From Gymnopus androsaceus JB14 (lineage: Eukaryota > Basidiomycota > Agaricomycetes > Agaricales > Omphalotaceae): 64,000 bases of DNA. The notes below the pieces were generated by a model. It was not told the DNA's origin and ran no database searches. It was given only the letters and a program-made list of their open reading frames with translations. The translations under genes and the position numbers were made by a program. Shown here in pieces: positions 12,016-21,848 of this stretch (its first letter is position 1; every line of letters begins with the position of its first letter). The DNA lies in the NCBI GenBank assembly GCA_009733575.1, contig ML769610.1:1-64000 (forward strand). The letters are read 5' to 3'.

Positions 12016-12559
12016 TCACTGTCCCTTTTTCTTTCCTTCCCTAATCCTCTTCTTCTTCTTATCCTCGTCCTCTTCCTGGTCCGTCGGAGTCTCATCGCTC
12101 GCATCCCCTCGAGAAATGAGGATCTTCAACATTTCCTCCAGTGCGTCGATGCGGTCGTGCAATCAACGGAATTCTGCACCACTGTCTTCCACTGTGTCCT
12201 GTCGTCCCCGACATTGACTGCTGCCTATAGGTGCCCAACTGCAATGTTTCTTCGACAACCTGCAGGCGTTGCAGGTGCTCGAATCACTCCGAGGTTGGCA
12301 TACCACTTGCCACTCAACACAGCGCTCGCACCGCTCGTCGCTGTCGACCGGATCACCCAATTCGAAGGACTTCACAAATGGATGCCTTTTCTTCTTGCTC
12401 GGTGAGGCATCATCATCATCGTCATCATCGTCATTGTCATCATCATTGCCGCCATTGCTTGGATCGCCACCGGTCGTTTCCTACTCAGAAGAATCAAAAC
12501 AAAATGAAAGGTCGTCATAAATCAAAAACTCACCCTTTTGCGTTTGCAGCCGACCTTCG

Positions 12560-13209
12560 CACCTGAGGCTCTAGCCTTATTAAAATAAAGCCTGACAACT
12601 TGTCGTAGGCGCATTTTAATATTTGCGACAGCTATATAGAGCCTACAGTACTGACAGGGGAACCCTAACCATAGTATGATAAGATGGGGCCATATCTCGG
12701 GAACTAGGGGCCGTGGGAAAAAACGGAAACGGCCACACCCCGTTATTTTCGGCCCTCTTTCCGATGGTGGTATCCATTTAACCCTAACCCTAAAAGCGAG
12801 TTATGCCAAAAAAGGAAATTTTCGCACTGTTTTGGTCAGGTCTCGTTAGGGTAAGCACTTTGTGCTTACCCTAACGTAGAGACCTGATCAAAACAGTGCC
12901 AAACAAACAGTGCACATAGGTTAGGGTTAGGGTGGTTAGGGTTTAGGGGTTGAGGATAAAAATGGGGGTGTGGGGGCTTGCCCCCACTGTTATAATATTA
13001 GTCATCATTAGGGTTAGGATACGAGGTAGGGTTAGGGTTGGGTGCAGGTGACCTGTACGAGCATGAGAAAAGTGTCCTTTTTTTCCCACGGGCTCTCGTT
13101 CTCTCTGTATAGATATTATGACTTTGGTGCTGACAAGTTGTCCCAAATATTAAAATGCACCTCCGAGAACTTGTCAGGGTTTATTTTAATACTGCTAAAG
13201 AACCAGCTG
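12560..13209. mobile_element. Family A element, copy 2 (650 bp, 7-bp TSD)
   Basis: Ends are CACCTGAGGC (left) and GAACCAGCTG (right), with ACCTTCG repeated exactly at 12553-12559 and 13210-13216. Inner inverted repeats differ from copy 1: TATTAAAATAAASCC followed by a GACAAGTT/GTGCATTTTAATATTTG-type block on both sides. The interior has (TTAGGG)-like runs, the GGGGGCTTGCCCCC-like palindrome shared with copy 1, and a long hairpin at 12824-12899. Non-coding. Confidence 0.85.
12824..12899. repeat. Near-perfect 76-bp hairpin inside family A copy 2
   Basis: GCACTGTTTTGGTCAGGTCT on the left pairs with AGACCTGATCAAAACAGTGC on the right. The tip is a second perfect stem (GTTAGGGTAAGCAC / GTGCTTACCCTAAC). 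In copy 3 the equivalent hairpin (20134-20179) lacks the inner stem, so the tip has grown or been lost between copies. Confidence 0.85.
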
Positions 13210-14158
13210 ACCTTCGAACTTCCGGCCTTCGAACTTTCGGCCTTCTGACCTTCCACCACCGTATCTTCGTCATCAGACTGGACGACCGCTTTGGACTTCG
13301 GCTGTAAAGGAAATCAGAAAAAATGGAAAAAGGATAAAGGCATACTCACCTTCGGCTTTGCTTTCGCATCGCCCTTTTTCAGCGAAGAAGGTGCAGGAGA
13401 AGTCTGTTGTGAAGGGTTGTGTGAGAACTTCCACAATCGCTTAAGACGAGTCTCCTCACGAAACTTATCGTCCGCTGCCTTCTTAGCGGCAGCCGCTTCC
13501 TTTTCCTCTTGCGCCCGTTTCTTCTCCTCCTTCTCCCTTTTTTCCTTTGCCACCTGCTTTCGACGTGCGGCCTTGGCCACCTCCTCGTCGGCCTTGCGCT
13601 CGCGCAGCTTCCTCGGCCTTACGTCGAGCTTCTTTGGCTTCACGACGAGCCCGCTCCTCTTCCTGTCTCTTCTTCTCCTCTTCCCTCTTCCTCTTCCTAG
13701 CGGCCAACATCTGTTCAATTTCTTCATCATCCAGATCGTCGAGCGAACGAGCGGGCGGAGCCGCCGACGACTCTCTCGACTTTTCACTCTCCTCAGCCTC
13801 TGCGGCCTGTTTAGATCCAGATGCCGTTTTTGAATTGTCCGCTACCTTCGCGCCGCCAGCCTTACGTTTGGTTTTCATCTCGGTAGTGGTGGCAGTAGAG
13901 GAGTTGGTCATGATGGGGGAAAATGAAAAAAAATGGTTAAGTCAAATTTATCGTTTGACTTATAAAGAAGAGGGAAACGATGCAGGGTCAGAAATCTAGA
14001 ATTTTCTAGCCGCTGATGGCCGGTCAGGTGACGGACTTAGAAAGAGGAAATCAATTTTCTTTTCTTTCACTATTACCTAATTATTAACCGACGGATATTC
14101 CGACATCAATAGCATATCCGCTTAGGCCTTCGAGGGCTCAGGCCTAAGAGGGGGATAC

Positions 14159-14690
14159 TGTTATATCCATGCAACTTCCGATACTTACAACCGACATTAC
14201 CGCGATTGGTCCGTGCCGCCGAGCGATTGCCGCTAGTGAGCATTGGATAATCTTCGCAAGTTTCTATTCATTCTTATTGTTTATCCTTTCTATTACTTAT
14301 TGTTCTTCTACTGAATTAACTGTTGATACTTATTATACTTCTACTGAATACTTACTTACTTTGGCCCGATAGCTCTTCGAGTATATAAGCTAGAGTATTC
14401 TGTTTAGTAGTCTTCAGTTTAAATATCAACTTGGATAACTACTTCTCCGGAGATTACTCTCGTCATTGTCTCTATCATTCGTCGGCCTTCTGCCGACAAC
14501 AATTATTCTCTTCATTGGACTATGCGACGTAGCGAGGGTGTTGTTAATAACTTCACTATCAGTCCACCACCTCAAGCGGCAGTCGCTATCGATCGTTGAC
14601 AATCCGTTGGCGATACTTTTCCGCCGCTTGCTCGTAGCACGCTCCTAGCAGTATATTTAAACTAATACTTGTTAACGTTGTACTTGTTCT
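14159..14690 (+). repeat. Gypsy-1 LTR (3' boundary uncertain)
   Basis: It starts TGTTATATCC right after a purine run AAGAGGGGGA. It contains a TATA-like GTATATAAGC at 14381. The next open frame (14693) looks like a gag start. No second LTR exists in the window to fix the right edge, and no clear primer-binding site was found, so the end is an estimate. Confidence 0.55.
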
Positions 14691-14692
14691 AG

Positions 14693-14945
14693 ATGCATCG
14701 ATGTCCAAGGAGAGGCCAACCAACGGTCGATCCACCTATCATTCCTCCCAACTCCCCTACTACTCCTAATCCTTTCATCGCCAACACTCAATCTCTTCAA
14801 CCCTATCAGGAGTCAATTTCAGCAATCGGCAATACTCGCCGACGTGGTAGTGGTTTCGGTCCCACAGCCAGCTGATTCCGCTAAGCCTTTGCCAAATATC
14901 CCGATAAGTGTCGGGGAACGTTTTGCAATTTGACCCGACACGCTC
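14693..14945 (+). pseudogene. gag N-terminal fragment beyond the LTR
   Basis: The ATG at 14693 encodes a Pro/Thr-rich start MHRCPRRGQPTVDPPIIPPN ending GNTRRRGSGFGPTAS, typical of the disordered Gag N-terminus in fungal Ty3/Gypsy elements. It is cut by a stop at 14873 and by the junction near 14945. The lost capsid region lies neither here nor at the 7013 end. Confidence 0.5.
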
Positions 14946-16440
14946 CTAACAAGGATCTTCATGAGCAACATCAAGTGGCTCATCCAAATCACAAAGGGGA
15001 AGGGTGTAATTCCATAATTGTTCATCCAGAGTGGCTACAAAACAAAGTATTTTCATCATTACACAATTCTCCAGATGACAGACAAGCCAAACTGGTATGC
15101 CCATTCGAAAAATATCTGCCGCTGTGCTGAGATCTCCTGTAAATGCACCCATTACATGGGGATCAAGGTCAAAGATATTGTCAACATCCCTAAGATGCGG
15201 AGCCCACTTCTCCAACCACTGAGAACGAGCGTAAGTCTCCAGGAAGATGCGCTGCAGGCAGGTGAGCTGTAAAGAAACGATGTTACATGCTCTGGGCTCT
15301 GACAAACGTTCAATGTATTTTTGAAGCTGGTCGCAACCCCGAGTCATGAAGTCATCACACAACTGCTCCTGAGGTAGCTTCGCTATTGTCTCACAAAATG
15401 TATTGCACATCAAGCTAATCTCCAACAGGAGAGATGGTGCAAGATGGACCATGCCTGTAAGGCCTGGAAAGTTGACAATTTCGAAGTCAGCAGGCCTTGG
15501 GTGATACCAGGCCAATGAAGAGGATGTTCTGGAGAGTCGCTTGGGCAGGGGATGACAGCAAGATGGGCAACTACGCTGTGGAACAGCTGGGGCCAGTACA
15601 ACGGATCATCTTTTGCAAAATGATTTAGTCACCTCATACGAGTCTCACAGTGGGCAATTGGCGCATGGACAACATCCATGTTTGGCATTGTAACGTATAA
15701 GCCGACATTTGTAAAAAGCGCACCAATGTGCCCATCAAAAGAACGCAGAGCTAAAGACCCATAGATAATCAGTACCATTGGTAAATAAGATTTACTAAAC
15801 AACTGATGAGGAACGGGAGCAGCAGGGAGGTGAAGGTGCTGAAGGCTGAGGAGATTTTGTAGCTGGTCCGGCACTGGTAAACAAAGCCATGGACAAGTTG
15901 GATATTGCACTGTTGATCCACTTCAGATTAGCCTTAATGGCTTCAAGGTTGTCAGACTTGGTGCCCATAATCCTCCCAATTTTAGGTCTCCATCGAGCAT
16001 CGTCATAGTTGTAGCCGGAATTTTTGAAAACGTCACTGAACTGCAGCTTGACCTCACCAATTGTTATGTCCATGGCTGCATATATGTGCAAAATGTTCCA
16101 GCATTGAAGCTCTAGCTCCAGCGTAGAGGAATTTGACAAAAAGGAATCCATCAAAGAGTAATTTGTGTGAGTAGTGGTGTCCAGTGAGCAAACATTCAGA
16201 AAGCCAAAGCCAACTGAACGATTAATACAGAAGGACGAATCCAACTGTACAATGAAAGGACGAATCCAATTACTTATGCTCCCGACGCTGAATACAACAA
16301 TGAGACGAGGATGAGTGATGATGGCCAAAGTAAAGAGCAAGTCTGTAAGCGCCCAAGCCACAGCGCTATCAGCACCATTGGCAGACCCAAGCGCTTAGTG
16401 GACTTGTCGTCTTGTGCTTTAGGTGCCTTCTAACTTCTCG
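14946..16440 (-). pseudogene. Truncated basidiomycete gene of unknown function
   Basis: The minus strand encodes MDITIGEVKLQFSDVFKNSG and IGRIMGTKSDNLEAIKANLK near 15900-16070, then LRSFDGHIGALFTNVGLY near 15660-15750, then a 190-residue open frame (15515 down to 14946) with TYARSQWLEKWAPHLRDVDN, DLDPHVMGAFTGDLSTAADI and FRMGIPVWLVCHLEN. I recall this last signature from widespread Agaricomycete hypothetical proteins often near transposons; no function is known to me. The frame stops exactly where Gypsy-1-like sequence begins, so the C-terminus seems to have been lost. Upstream exons show at least one frameshift near 16370. Confidence 0.5.
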
Positions 16441-16707
16441 CCTCCTTTGTCTCCTCCTCATTGTGGTGCACAGCGAGCTCAAGTTGGCTTCAGCCTTCTT
16501 GATACCAATGCAATTGGCTTTGGCTTTTTGCTCCATATTCGGATGCATCCGTCTATGCGGTAGTGGCTCAAGATCTCTCTAGGCTTTGTTCAGGAGGCAT
16601 CGTTCAGGCTCGCTCTCCATGTCGCCAGATGGAAGGTAGAATATTACAATTAGATCAGGCTTTTAGGTATAAAAGGTGTGCTTTTTCTCTCTCTCATCCT
16701 TCAGAAC

Positions 16708-17019
16708 CATGGGTAAACGTGGCTCTAACCAGATTCAGCCTTCACACAGTTTGTTTATGACGTCTATCGGCTCCTCTCCTGCTGTTACGTCAACTGCCCA
16801 ATCATCTCCTGCTACTATGTCAACTTCCAGTGGCTTCAAATGTCCTCGCTGTTCCAAAAACCCTTCAGGCAACAACGGTGATGACAATGACAATAGTGAT
16901 GTCGAACTGGTCACTCCGATGCATACTAAACACCATAAAAGCACTGGCCTTGCAATGCAAGAGAAGGCTGTAGCCTTCAAGGCAACATTTGCAGATGGAC
17001 TATCTGACAAGGTCATCCT
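16708..17019 (+). CDS. First exon of a truncated hypothetical gene
   Basis: The ATG at 16708 starts MGKRGSNQIQPSHSLFMTSI, a Ser/Thr-rich protein with a CPRCSKNPSG segment, an acidic patch (GDDNDNSDVEL) and KAVAFKATFADGLSDKVIL before a GTATGT donor. No downstream exon was recognised before unrelated repeats start at about 17100. It is probably the 5' remnant of a larger gene, opposite in direction to its left neighbour. Confidence 0.35.
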
Positions 17020-18219
17020 TGGTATGTCCTTGGTGATTTTTAAAAATTATTATTGAACTAATTTTACCCATAGAGAAGCAAATGAAAGGGTGGACCTCAA
17101 AGTACTGATAAGTTAGATTTGTGCTGGGTATGAAAACTGACCAAACAACAATCACCCCAATCAGATACAATCCAAAAGGTTTAATTTAATGCAAGGAAGG
17201 AGGTTGTCAAAGGTTCCCTTGACTACTAATTGATTCGAAGAGAAAAGCACTTGACAGTTGGCACAGACAGTGCGAGATGAACAAGGTTTATATTTGGAGG
17301 GAGGTTTTGAAAAGCCAACTAACGTACGACAACGTGCTGAACTAATTGAGGGGAAAACCAAACACCAAAGCATGGATCAAGTATGCCGACTCAACAAACA
17401 ACTTTGCATATCCGTGGTGAAACACCAAAGCACAGGTCAAGTACATCAGCAAAAATGCTCTGGGCCTGAGATAGCCTAGGTAGCCTGAGTGACCTGAGAT
17501 TACCCTATAGATCAACCTCAGGTAGCCTGGGCAACCTGGGTGACCAGGGCAACTCAGGTTAATGGAGACTACCCTCTAGGGTACCCTGAAGTCACTCCAT
17601 AGGGCTAACCTGGGTGAACCTGAGGAAGCCTGAGGAAACCTGAGCAACCTGAGGCAACCTGAGACAGTCTGAAACTTGGTTTAATTTTATACAACCTAAA
17701 GAGCCTAAATAACCTCGGGTTTTAAGCTATTAAATATATAGATGTTCTGTAATTAAAAGCAGACATTCCACTTGCTTGATAAATCATCTATAGATCAAAG
17801 TTGTAAGTAATTGCGCGAAATAAGCGCCAAACCGCGTGGGCGCCTGTGAACTGCGTACAATCAAAAACCTGTTGATGGGGTCAAATCATATTCATCAAGA
17901 GTATAACAGATTACCTCCTAAGCTTGCTACACTTAAACATGAGTCTGAATAACTTCAGTGAGCTGTTCCGAGATGTAAGTCAAGGTCAATAAGATATTAA
18001 GAAGCTTCTTCTAATAAGAATACATTAAGTGAGTCCAATAAGAACAATGAAATAGTATAAGTTGAGCAACATTGAGTGATAAGGAAAAATCTATTCAGAA
18101 ACCCCCTTTCTAAGAGAAACCCCCGGGTTCCCCGAGAAACCTTCACGAAATATTACTTTGGGGGTTTCACCGTTGACCGGCCGAGACAGGCGCCCAAAAG
18201 ACCACATCACTACTAACGC

Positions 18220-18550
18220 ACTTCAAGTCTTTCATTTCCGCTACCGCTACCATTGCCATCGATGGGTGTTTTCAGTTTGCTCAAAAATACTTATACCTCC
18301 ACTTGTTACCAGTATCGAACGAACTTCATTCACTGCCCAACCCACTTTCAAGTCTTTCATTTCCGCGCTACCGCTACTGCAACCATTGCCATCGATCGGT
18401 GTTTTCAGTTTGCTGGAATGGAGAAGATTCAAGAATACTTATACTGTCACTTGTTACCAGTATCGAACTTCATTCTTACCTTTATCCCAATGAATTCCAA
18501 GGTTTTTCTGTTGCCATTGCCATCGGTGCTTTCAGTTTGCTGGAATGGAG
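18220..18550 (+). repeat. ~125-bp tandem repeat, about 2.5 units
   Basis: The motif TTCAAGTCTTTCATTTCCGC, then CATTGCCATCGAT, GTGTTTTCAGTTTGCT, AATACTTATAC and CTTGTTACCAGTATCGAAC, occurs from about 18220, again from about 18346, and in part from about 18505. It lies just upstream of the 18545 reading frame, inside the nested element. Confidence 0.7.
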
Positions 18551-19322
18551 AGCAGCTTAGAAGTAAAGTTTCGACTTTCTGCTCCTACCGATGCACAGCG
18601 AGGCAGACATTTCACGTCTCAAATTGAAGCTGCTGAGTACAGCGGCAAGCCTGCATCTCATGCCACTGTTTCTGAGAAATACTTCGCTGATCTCTTGTTT
18701 TCTAAAGCCTCTAATATCTCGCTTCCTGATCTCGCGCCAAAAGGCACACTTTCTGGATGGGTATTTGATTCACACATACCTTCCAATGCAGCTGCTGCTG
18801 TTATCTTACCGCAGGACATTATTCCGCACATTGATGACCTCATACCAATAACTCGAGACATGCAATTTGACGGGAAAGCGTTCCGTTCAGTTGACATTGA
18901 ATTTGGGTGAACGTGTTGTGACTGGGAGCTTTAAATTTTCTAAGGTATTTCATTGATTTTATCATCTCGTTGTCATATCTGACATTTTTTGGAAGATTCA
19001 CTTGTTTACATCAATAAATAATCACGCTGCAGCTATCGATGCTGCGATCAGGCTCGAAGAAGCTCTGGAACGATCCTCTCTCTCTTCAGAAATCGTTTCA
19101 AAATTCCTGACAGAGCGTATCCAATCCCCGATTCGTGGTTTTTCTGTGACATTTCCCCTCTGGAACCTTGCCGGGTTATTGGATGAGGAATGGGTTCATG
19201 ACAATATCTTGCTTGTCGGAACTTATCTACTTTCAATATGCAATTGCAACTGGTACACCACAGATTCCACACTACATTTTCCTTTCGACACACTTGGAAA
19301 CACGGTACACCATGCTTGTTGA
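18545..19322 (+). pseudogene. Captured gene fragment, possibly the N-terminal part of a Ulp1-like protein
   Basis: The ATG at 18545 opens a 121-residue frame (MESSLEVKFRLSAPTDAQRG to ITRDMQFDGKAFRSVDIEFG). A possible intron separates it from SINNHAAAIDAAIRLEEALE and SPIRGFSVTFPLWNLAGLLD, ending EEWVHDNILLVGTYLLSI. The last part resembles the region just before the catalytic core in basidiomycete Ulp1-type SUMO peptidase proteins (FPLWxLxxLLxxxWLxxN). No His-Asp-Cys catalytic residues are present, so it would be a truncated capture. The assignment is weak. Confidence 0.3.
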
Positions 19323-19813
19323 GCGCACGGCCGGTGATGGGAAGCCGAGCCATGACCAGCAGAAACCGGGTTCCTCGATAGTCATGGGTTTCTGCGAGGG
19401 GGGTTTCTCTTAGAAAGGGGGTTTCCCAATAGATTTTTCCGAGTGATAAGACTAAGTATAAAGACAGGTGAATAATGAGATAACTAAGATGTTTTTTAGA
19501 TACCACTACTTATGATAGGCACCCTCAGGTTACCTCAGGTTGCTCAGGCTGCCTCAGGTTTACTCAGGTTCACTCAGGGTAGCTCAGGGTAGCTCAGGTT
19601 GACATAGGTTACCTATAACCACCTGAAAAGGCCAAGGAAAAAGGGATAAACCTGGATGACCTGGGCAGCCTAGGTGACCTAGGCTTCCTAGGTAGCCTAG
19701 GCACCCAAAGGAAAGCCTTTGATAACCCAGGGCCCAGACCATTTTTGCTGATGTACGCCGACTCAACAAACAACCTTGCGTATCTCGGGAGCCTTTACGT
19801 CGCCGCGCAATGA

Positions 19814-20440
19814 CAGCTGGTTCATTAGCAGTATTAAAATAAACCCCAACAAGTTCTCGGAGGCGTATTTTAATATTTGCAACAAGTTGTCAGCACAGCT
19901 TTTACCTACAAAAGAAATATCGATACAGAGAGAACGAGAGCCCATGGGAACAAACGGACACTTTTCCCATGCTCGTGTAGGTCACCTGCACCCAACCCTA
20001 GCCCTACCTCGCATCCTAACCCTAACCCTGATTAATATTTTAACAGTGGGGGCAAGCCCCCACACCCCCATTATTATCCTCAACCCCTAAACCCTAACCA
20101 CCCTAACCCTAACCTATGTTCACTGTTTGTTTGGCACTGTTTTGATCAGGTCTCTAACGAGACCTGACCGAAACAGTGCTTATTACTATATTTGGTCATA
20201 ATCCTAATTTTAGATTAGGATTAAGCGGAGGCACCACTGGAAAGAGGGAGAAAAATAAAGGGGTGTAGCCATTTCCGTTTTTTCCCATGGCCCCTGGTTC
20301 CCGAGATATGGTCCCATCTTATCATACTATGGTTAGGGTTCCCTGGGCATATTTGGCTGGCTGACAACTTGTTGCTATTATTAAAATACGCCTCCGAGAA
20401 CTTTTAGGGGTTTATTTTAATACCTCTATAGCCTCTGGTG
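19814..20440. mobile_element. Family A element, copy 3 (627 bp, 7-bp TSD, reversed)
   Basis: Ends read CAGCTGGTTC (left) and GCCTCTGGTG (right), i.e. copies 1 and 2 in reverse. GCAATGA flanks it at 19807-19813 and 20441-20447. It shares inner inverted repeats (TATTAAAATAAAC... / CTCGGAGGCGTATTTTAATA) with copy 2, and the TTAGGG-type core plus the GGGGGCAAGCCCCC palindrome with both. A shorter hairpin lies at 20134-20179. Non-coding. Confidence 0.85.
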
Positions 20441-21848
20441 GCAATGATACTCCAACTCTCAGGGAATCCCGCGAGTTACCTAACAAGCTTATACAACTGC
20501 CGCGCAAGTCACTTGAGTAGGCGTTTTTAACACACACTCAGTGAAGAGCGGGCAAGGGGTAGAATCTGTTGGTAAAGCTAGGTAACACTCCGAGAAGCTT
20601 CCTCCCTAAAACTAGACCAAACCGACACTTGGGTCCAAGACCTTTCCTAATCAACAATGGGCTCATCAAGGTGTGCACGTTAGGCTCTACCTGCAGTCCT
20701 AAGACTGATGTGACCTCTCTTCAAGATGAAAACCAGGAATGCTTGACTTAATAGCCGGGAAGTAGAATGAACAGCCTCAGTATTATCAAGGTTACAAGAA
20801 GGCCACCCGTTTCAAAGGTTGCAGAGGACGATGCAGACGCGTCTGAGCGTGTACAAATCACTACAGGTCCTAAGATAGAACTGCGTTTCAGGTATCAAGT
20901 CTAACTTGTTATTCCGAGATAGAATAGCTACCCTTATATACTGAGCGAGATATAATAAAATAGGAAAATGAGAGAAACTGAGTGAGATAGGATGAAACAG
21001 AGTAAGTAAAATAGAAAAAGATAAATAATGTCCATATATGCATGTATACTATGGTTTTGCCTCAATGTTTCCCTGCCTCGTTCATTTGTCTTCCTCAATT
21101 GGGTCAACTTTTGGGATTTTTGGTCCGAATTGACTTGAGTCATTTGCCTTTTTACAAGGCTCGCCAGTTCCTTTAGCAGAACAGCCCTCGGAAGTATTTC
21201 TATGTTTTTCCTCGCCAATGGGAGACTGGTTATTATCCCTAGTTCCGTGCGGTCTCAAGTCTAGATGCATGGTAGCATATGGATCTCGGTAAAATGCTGA
21301 GGCTCGGATAGAAACACTCCTTGGTCCTTCCGTGCTCTAGAAGTAGCTACAGCAAGTGAGTCATGTGGCCGCGTTGGATTGCTGTGGCTATCTGCCTGGG
21401 TGCTTTCCAGCGAGCATCAACTTTGAGGGCACCCGTTATGGTACTACCTCTCTCAGTCTACCTTGCTTTGTTTAATAAACTTGAGTGTCGTGTAGACTCC
21501 TCGGTGAGCTGATCGTGGAAGCAATGCCTCATTAAGACTTCAATCCCTTGGGTATATCCTTTGATGACCTAGCCTAGTATAACTGGTATGTGGGCACGTT
21601 TATCTGCCTCGGTCAGCAACTTGTTATCCAACAAGCTTGCCTCACTACACCATACCGTGCATAGGACTTTGATCAAGGCGCATTCGCAAAGTTAAGTATG
21701 GTACCATTGCGCGTACCGTTACTCTGCAACCTCTTGGGTAGAATAGGTCCTTGGTAGATTTTAACTATCAGCTCGGGCTCACTATAGTTCTCTTATTGAC
21801 CGTGTTTTGTTACAAACAGAACCTAGGATTATTGGTTCTGCGCAGTTC
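20441..21848. other. Unassigned stretch, probably transposon remnants
   Basis: No gene was recognised. A run of AGCGAGATAT/GAGTGAGATAG words covers about 20940-21010. A minus-strand frame near 21082-21270 (SAKGTGEPCKKANDSSQFGP) has no known match. The left inverted repeat of the hAT element should lie in the right part of this stretch but could not be located. Confidence 0.3.

Larger units (their letters stand above)
12016..13911 (-). pseudogene. Antisense accessory gene of Gypsy-1: coiled coil plus Zn2Cys6-like cluster
   Basis: The minus-strand ATG at 13911 starts MTNSSTATTTEMKTKRKAGG. A long charged coiled coil follows (RKREEEKKRQEEERARREAK and KREKEEKKRAQEEKEAAAAK), with a frameshift near 13600 between its halves. 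After an intron (donor near 13350) and an Asp-rich run, the C-terminal part has six cysteines at 12330-12241 spaced C-x2-C-x6-C-x8-C-x2-C-x6-C, which fits the fungal Zn2Cys6 (Gal4-type) binuclear cluster pattern. A short helix (DRIDALEEMLKILIS) and an acidic/basic tail end at 12016. The in-frame TGA after EFR probably replaces a Trp codon. The gene lies between the chromodomain and the LTR, opposite to pol. A family A element splits it (12560-13209). Function is unknown; regulation of the element is only a guess. Confidence 0.65.
7013..14945 (+). mobile_element. Gypsy-1: degenerate chromodomain Ty3/Gypsy retrotransposon
   Basis: The order on the plus strand is gag zinc knuckle, aspartic protease, reverse transcriptase, RNase H, integrase and chromodomain (to 11763), then an antisense gene (12016-13911), a polypurine tract (about 14146-14155), one LTR (from 14159), and then the start of another gag frame (14693). 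Integrase before a chromodomain places it among chromoviruses. The 5' end is missing: sequence resembling this element starts abruptly near 7013 inside gag, with no 5' LTR. Several frameshifts and stops make it inactive. Two family A elements have inserted into it (7691-8334, 12560-13209). The right limit near 14945 is where sequence of an unrelated truncated gene begins. Confidence 0.85.
18083..19440. mobile_element. Nested 1.36-kb element with ~40-bp TIRs and 9-bp TSD
   Basis: Terminal inverted repeats start GGAAAAATCTATT and continue GAAACCCCCTTTCTAAGAG on both sides. The flanking GAGTGATAA occurs at 18074-18082 and 19441-19449. The uninserted family C copies (for example near 31175, reverse strand) have a single GAGTGATAA, which proves the insertion. 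A 9-bp duplication fits Mutator-like elements; Merlin-like (8-9 bp) is an alternative. It carries a gene fragment and tandem repeats but no transposase, so it is non-autonomous. Confidence 0.8.
17444..19753. mobile_element. Family C element, copy 1 (carries a nested insertion)
   Basis: Ends are inverted CATCAGCAAAAATG, with TA at 17442-17443 and again at 19754-19755. Joining the flanks gives CAAGTACGCCGACTCAACAA, which matches a neighbouring tandem copy of the same host sequence near 17375, so the boundaries are well supported. About 250 bp at each end are arrays of CCTGAGG, CCTAGG and CAGGTT words in both directions. The central ~450 bp is unique and includes GGCGCCTGTGAACTGCGTAC. Without the nested insertion it is ~943 bp and nearly identical, in reverse orientation, to 30863-31815. 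Subterminal arrays and short TSDs suggest CACTA-type mobilisation. Confidence 0.8.

Noticed and set aside
13291..13999. Long plus-strand Ser/Arg/Leu-rich frames
   Set aside because: They are mirror images of the charged coiled coil of the antisense gene on the minus strand.
18100..18200. CRISPR-like or short regular repeats near the GAAACCCCC words
   Set aside because: These are the terminal inverted repeat of the nested element; there is no array with regular spacers.
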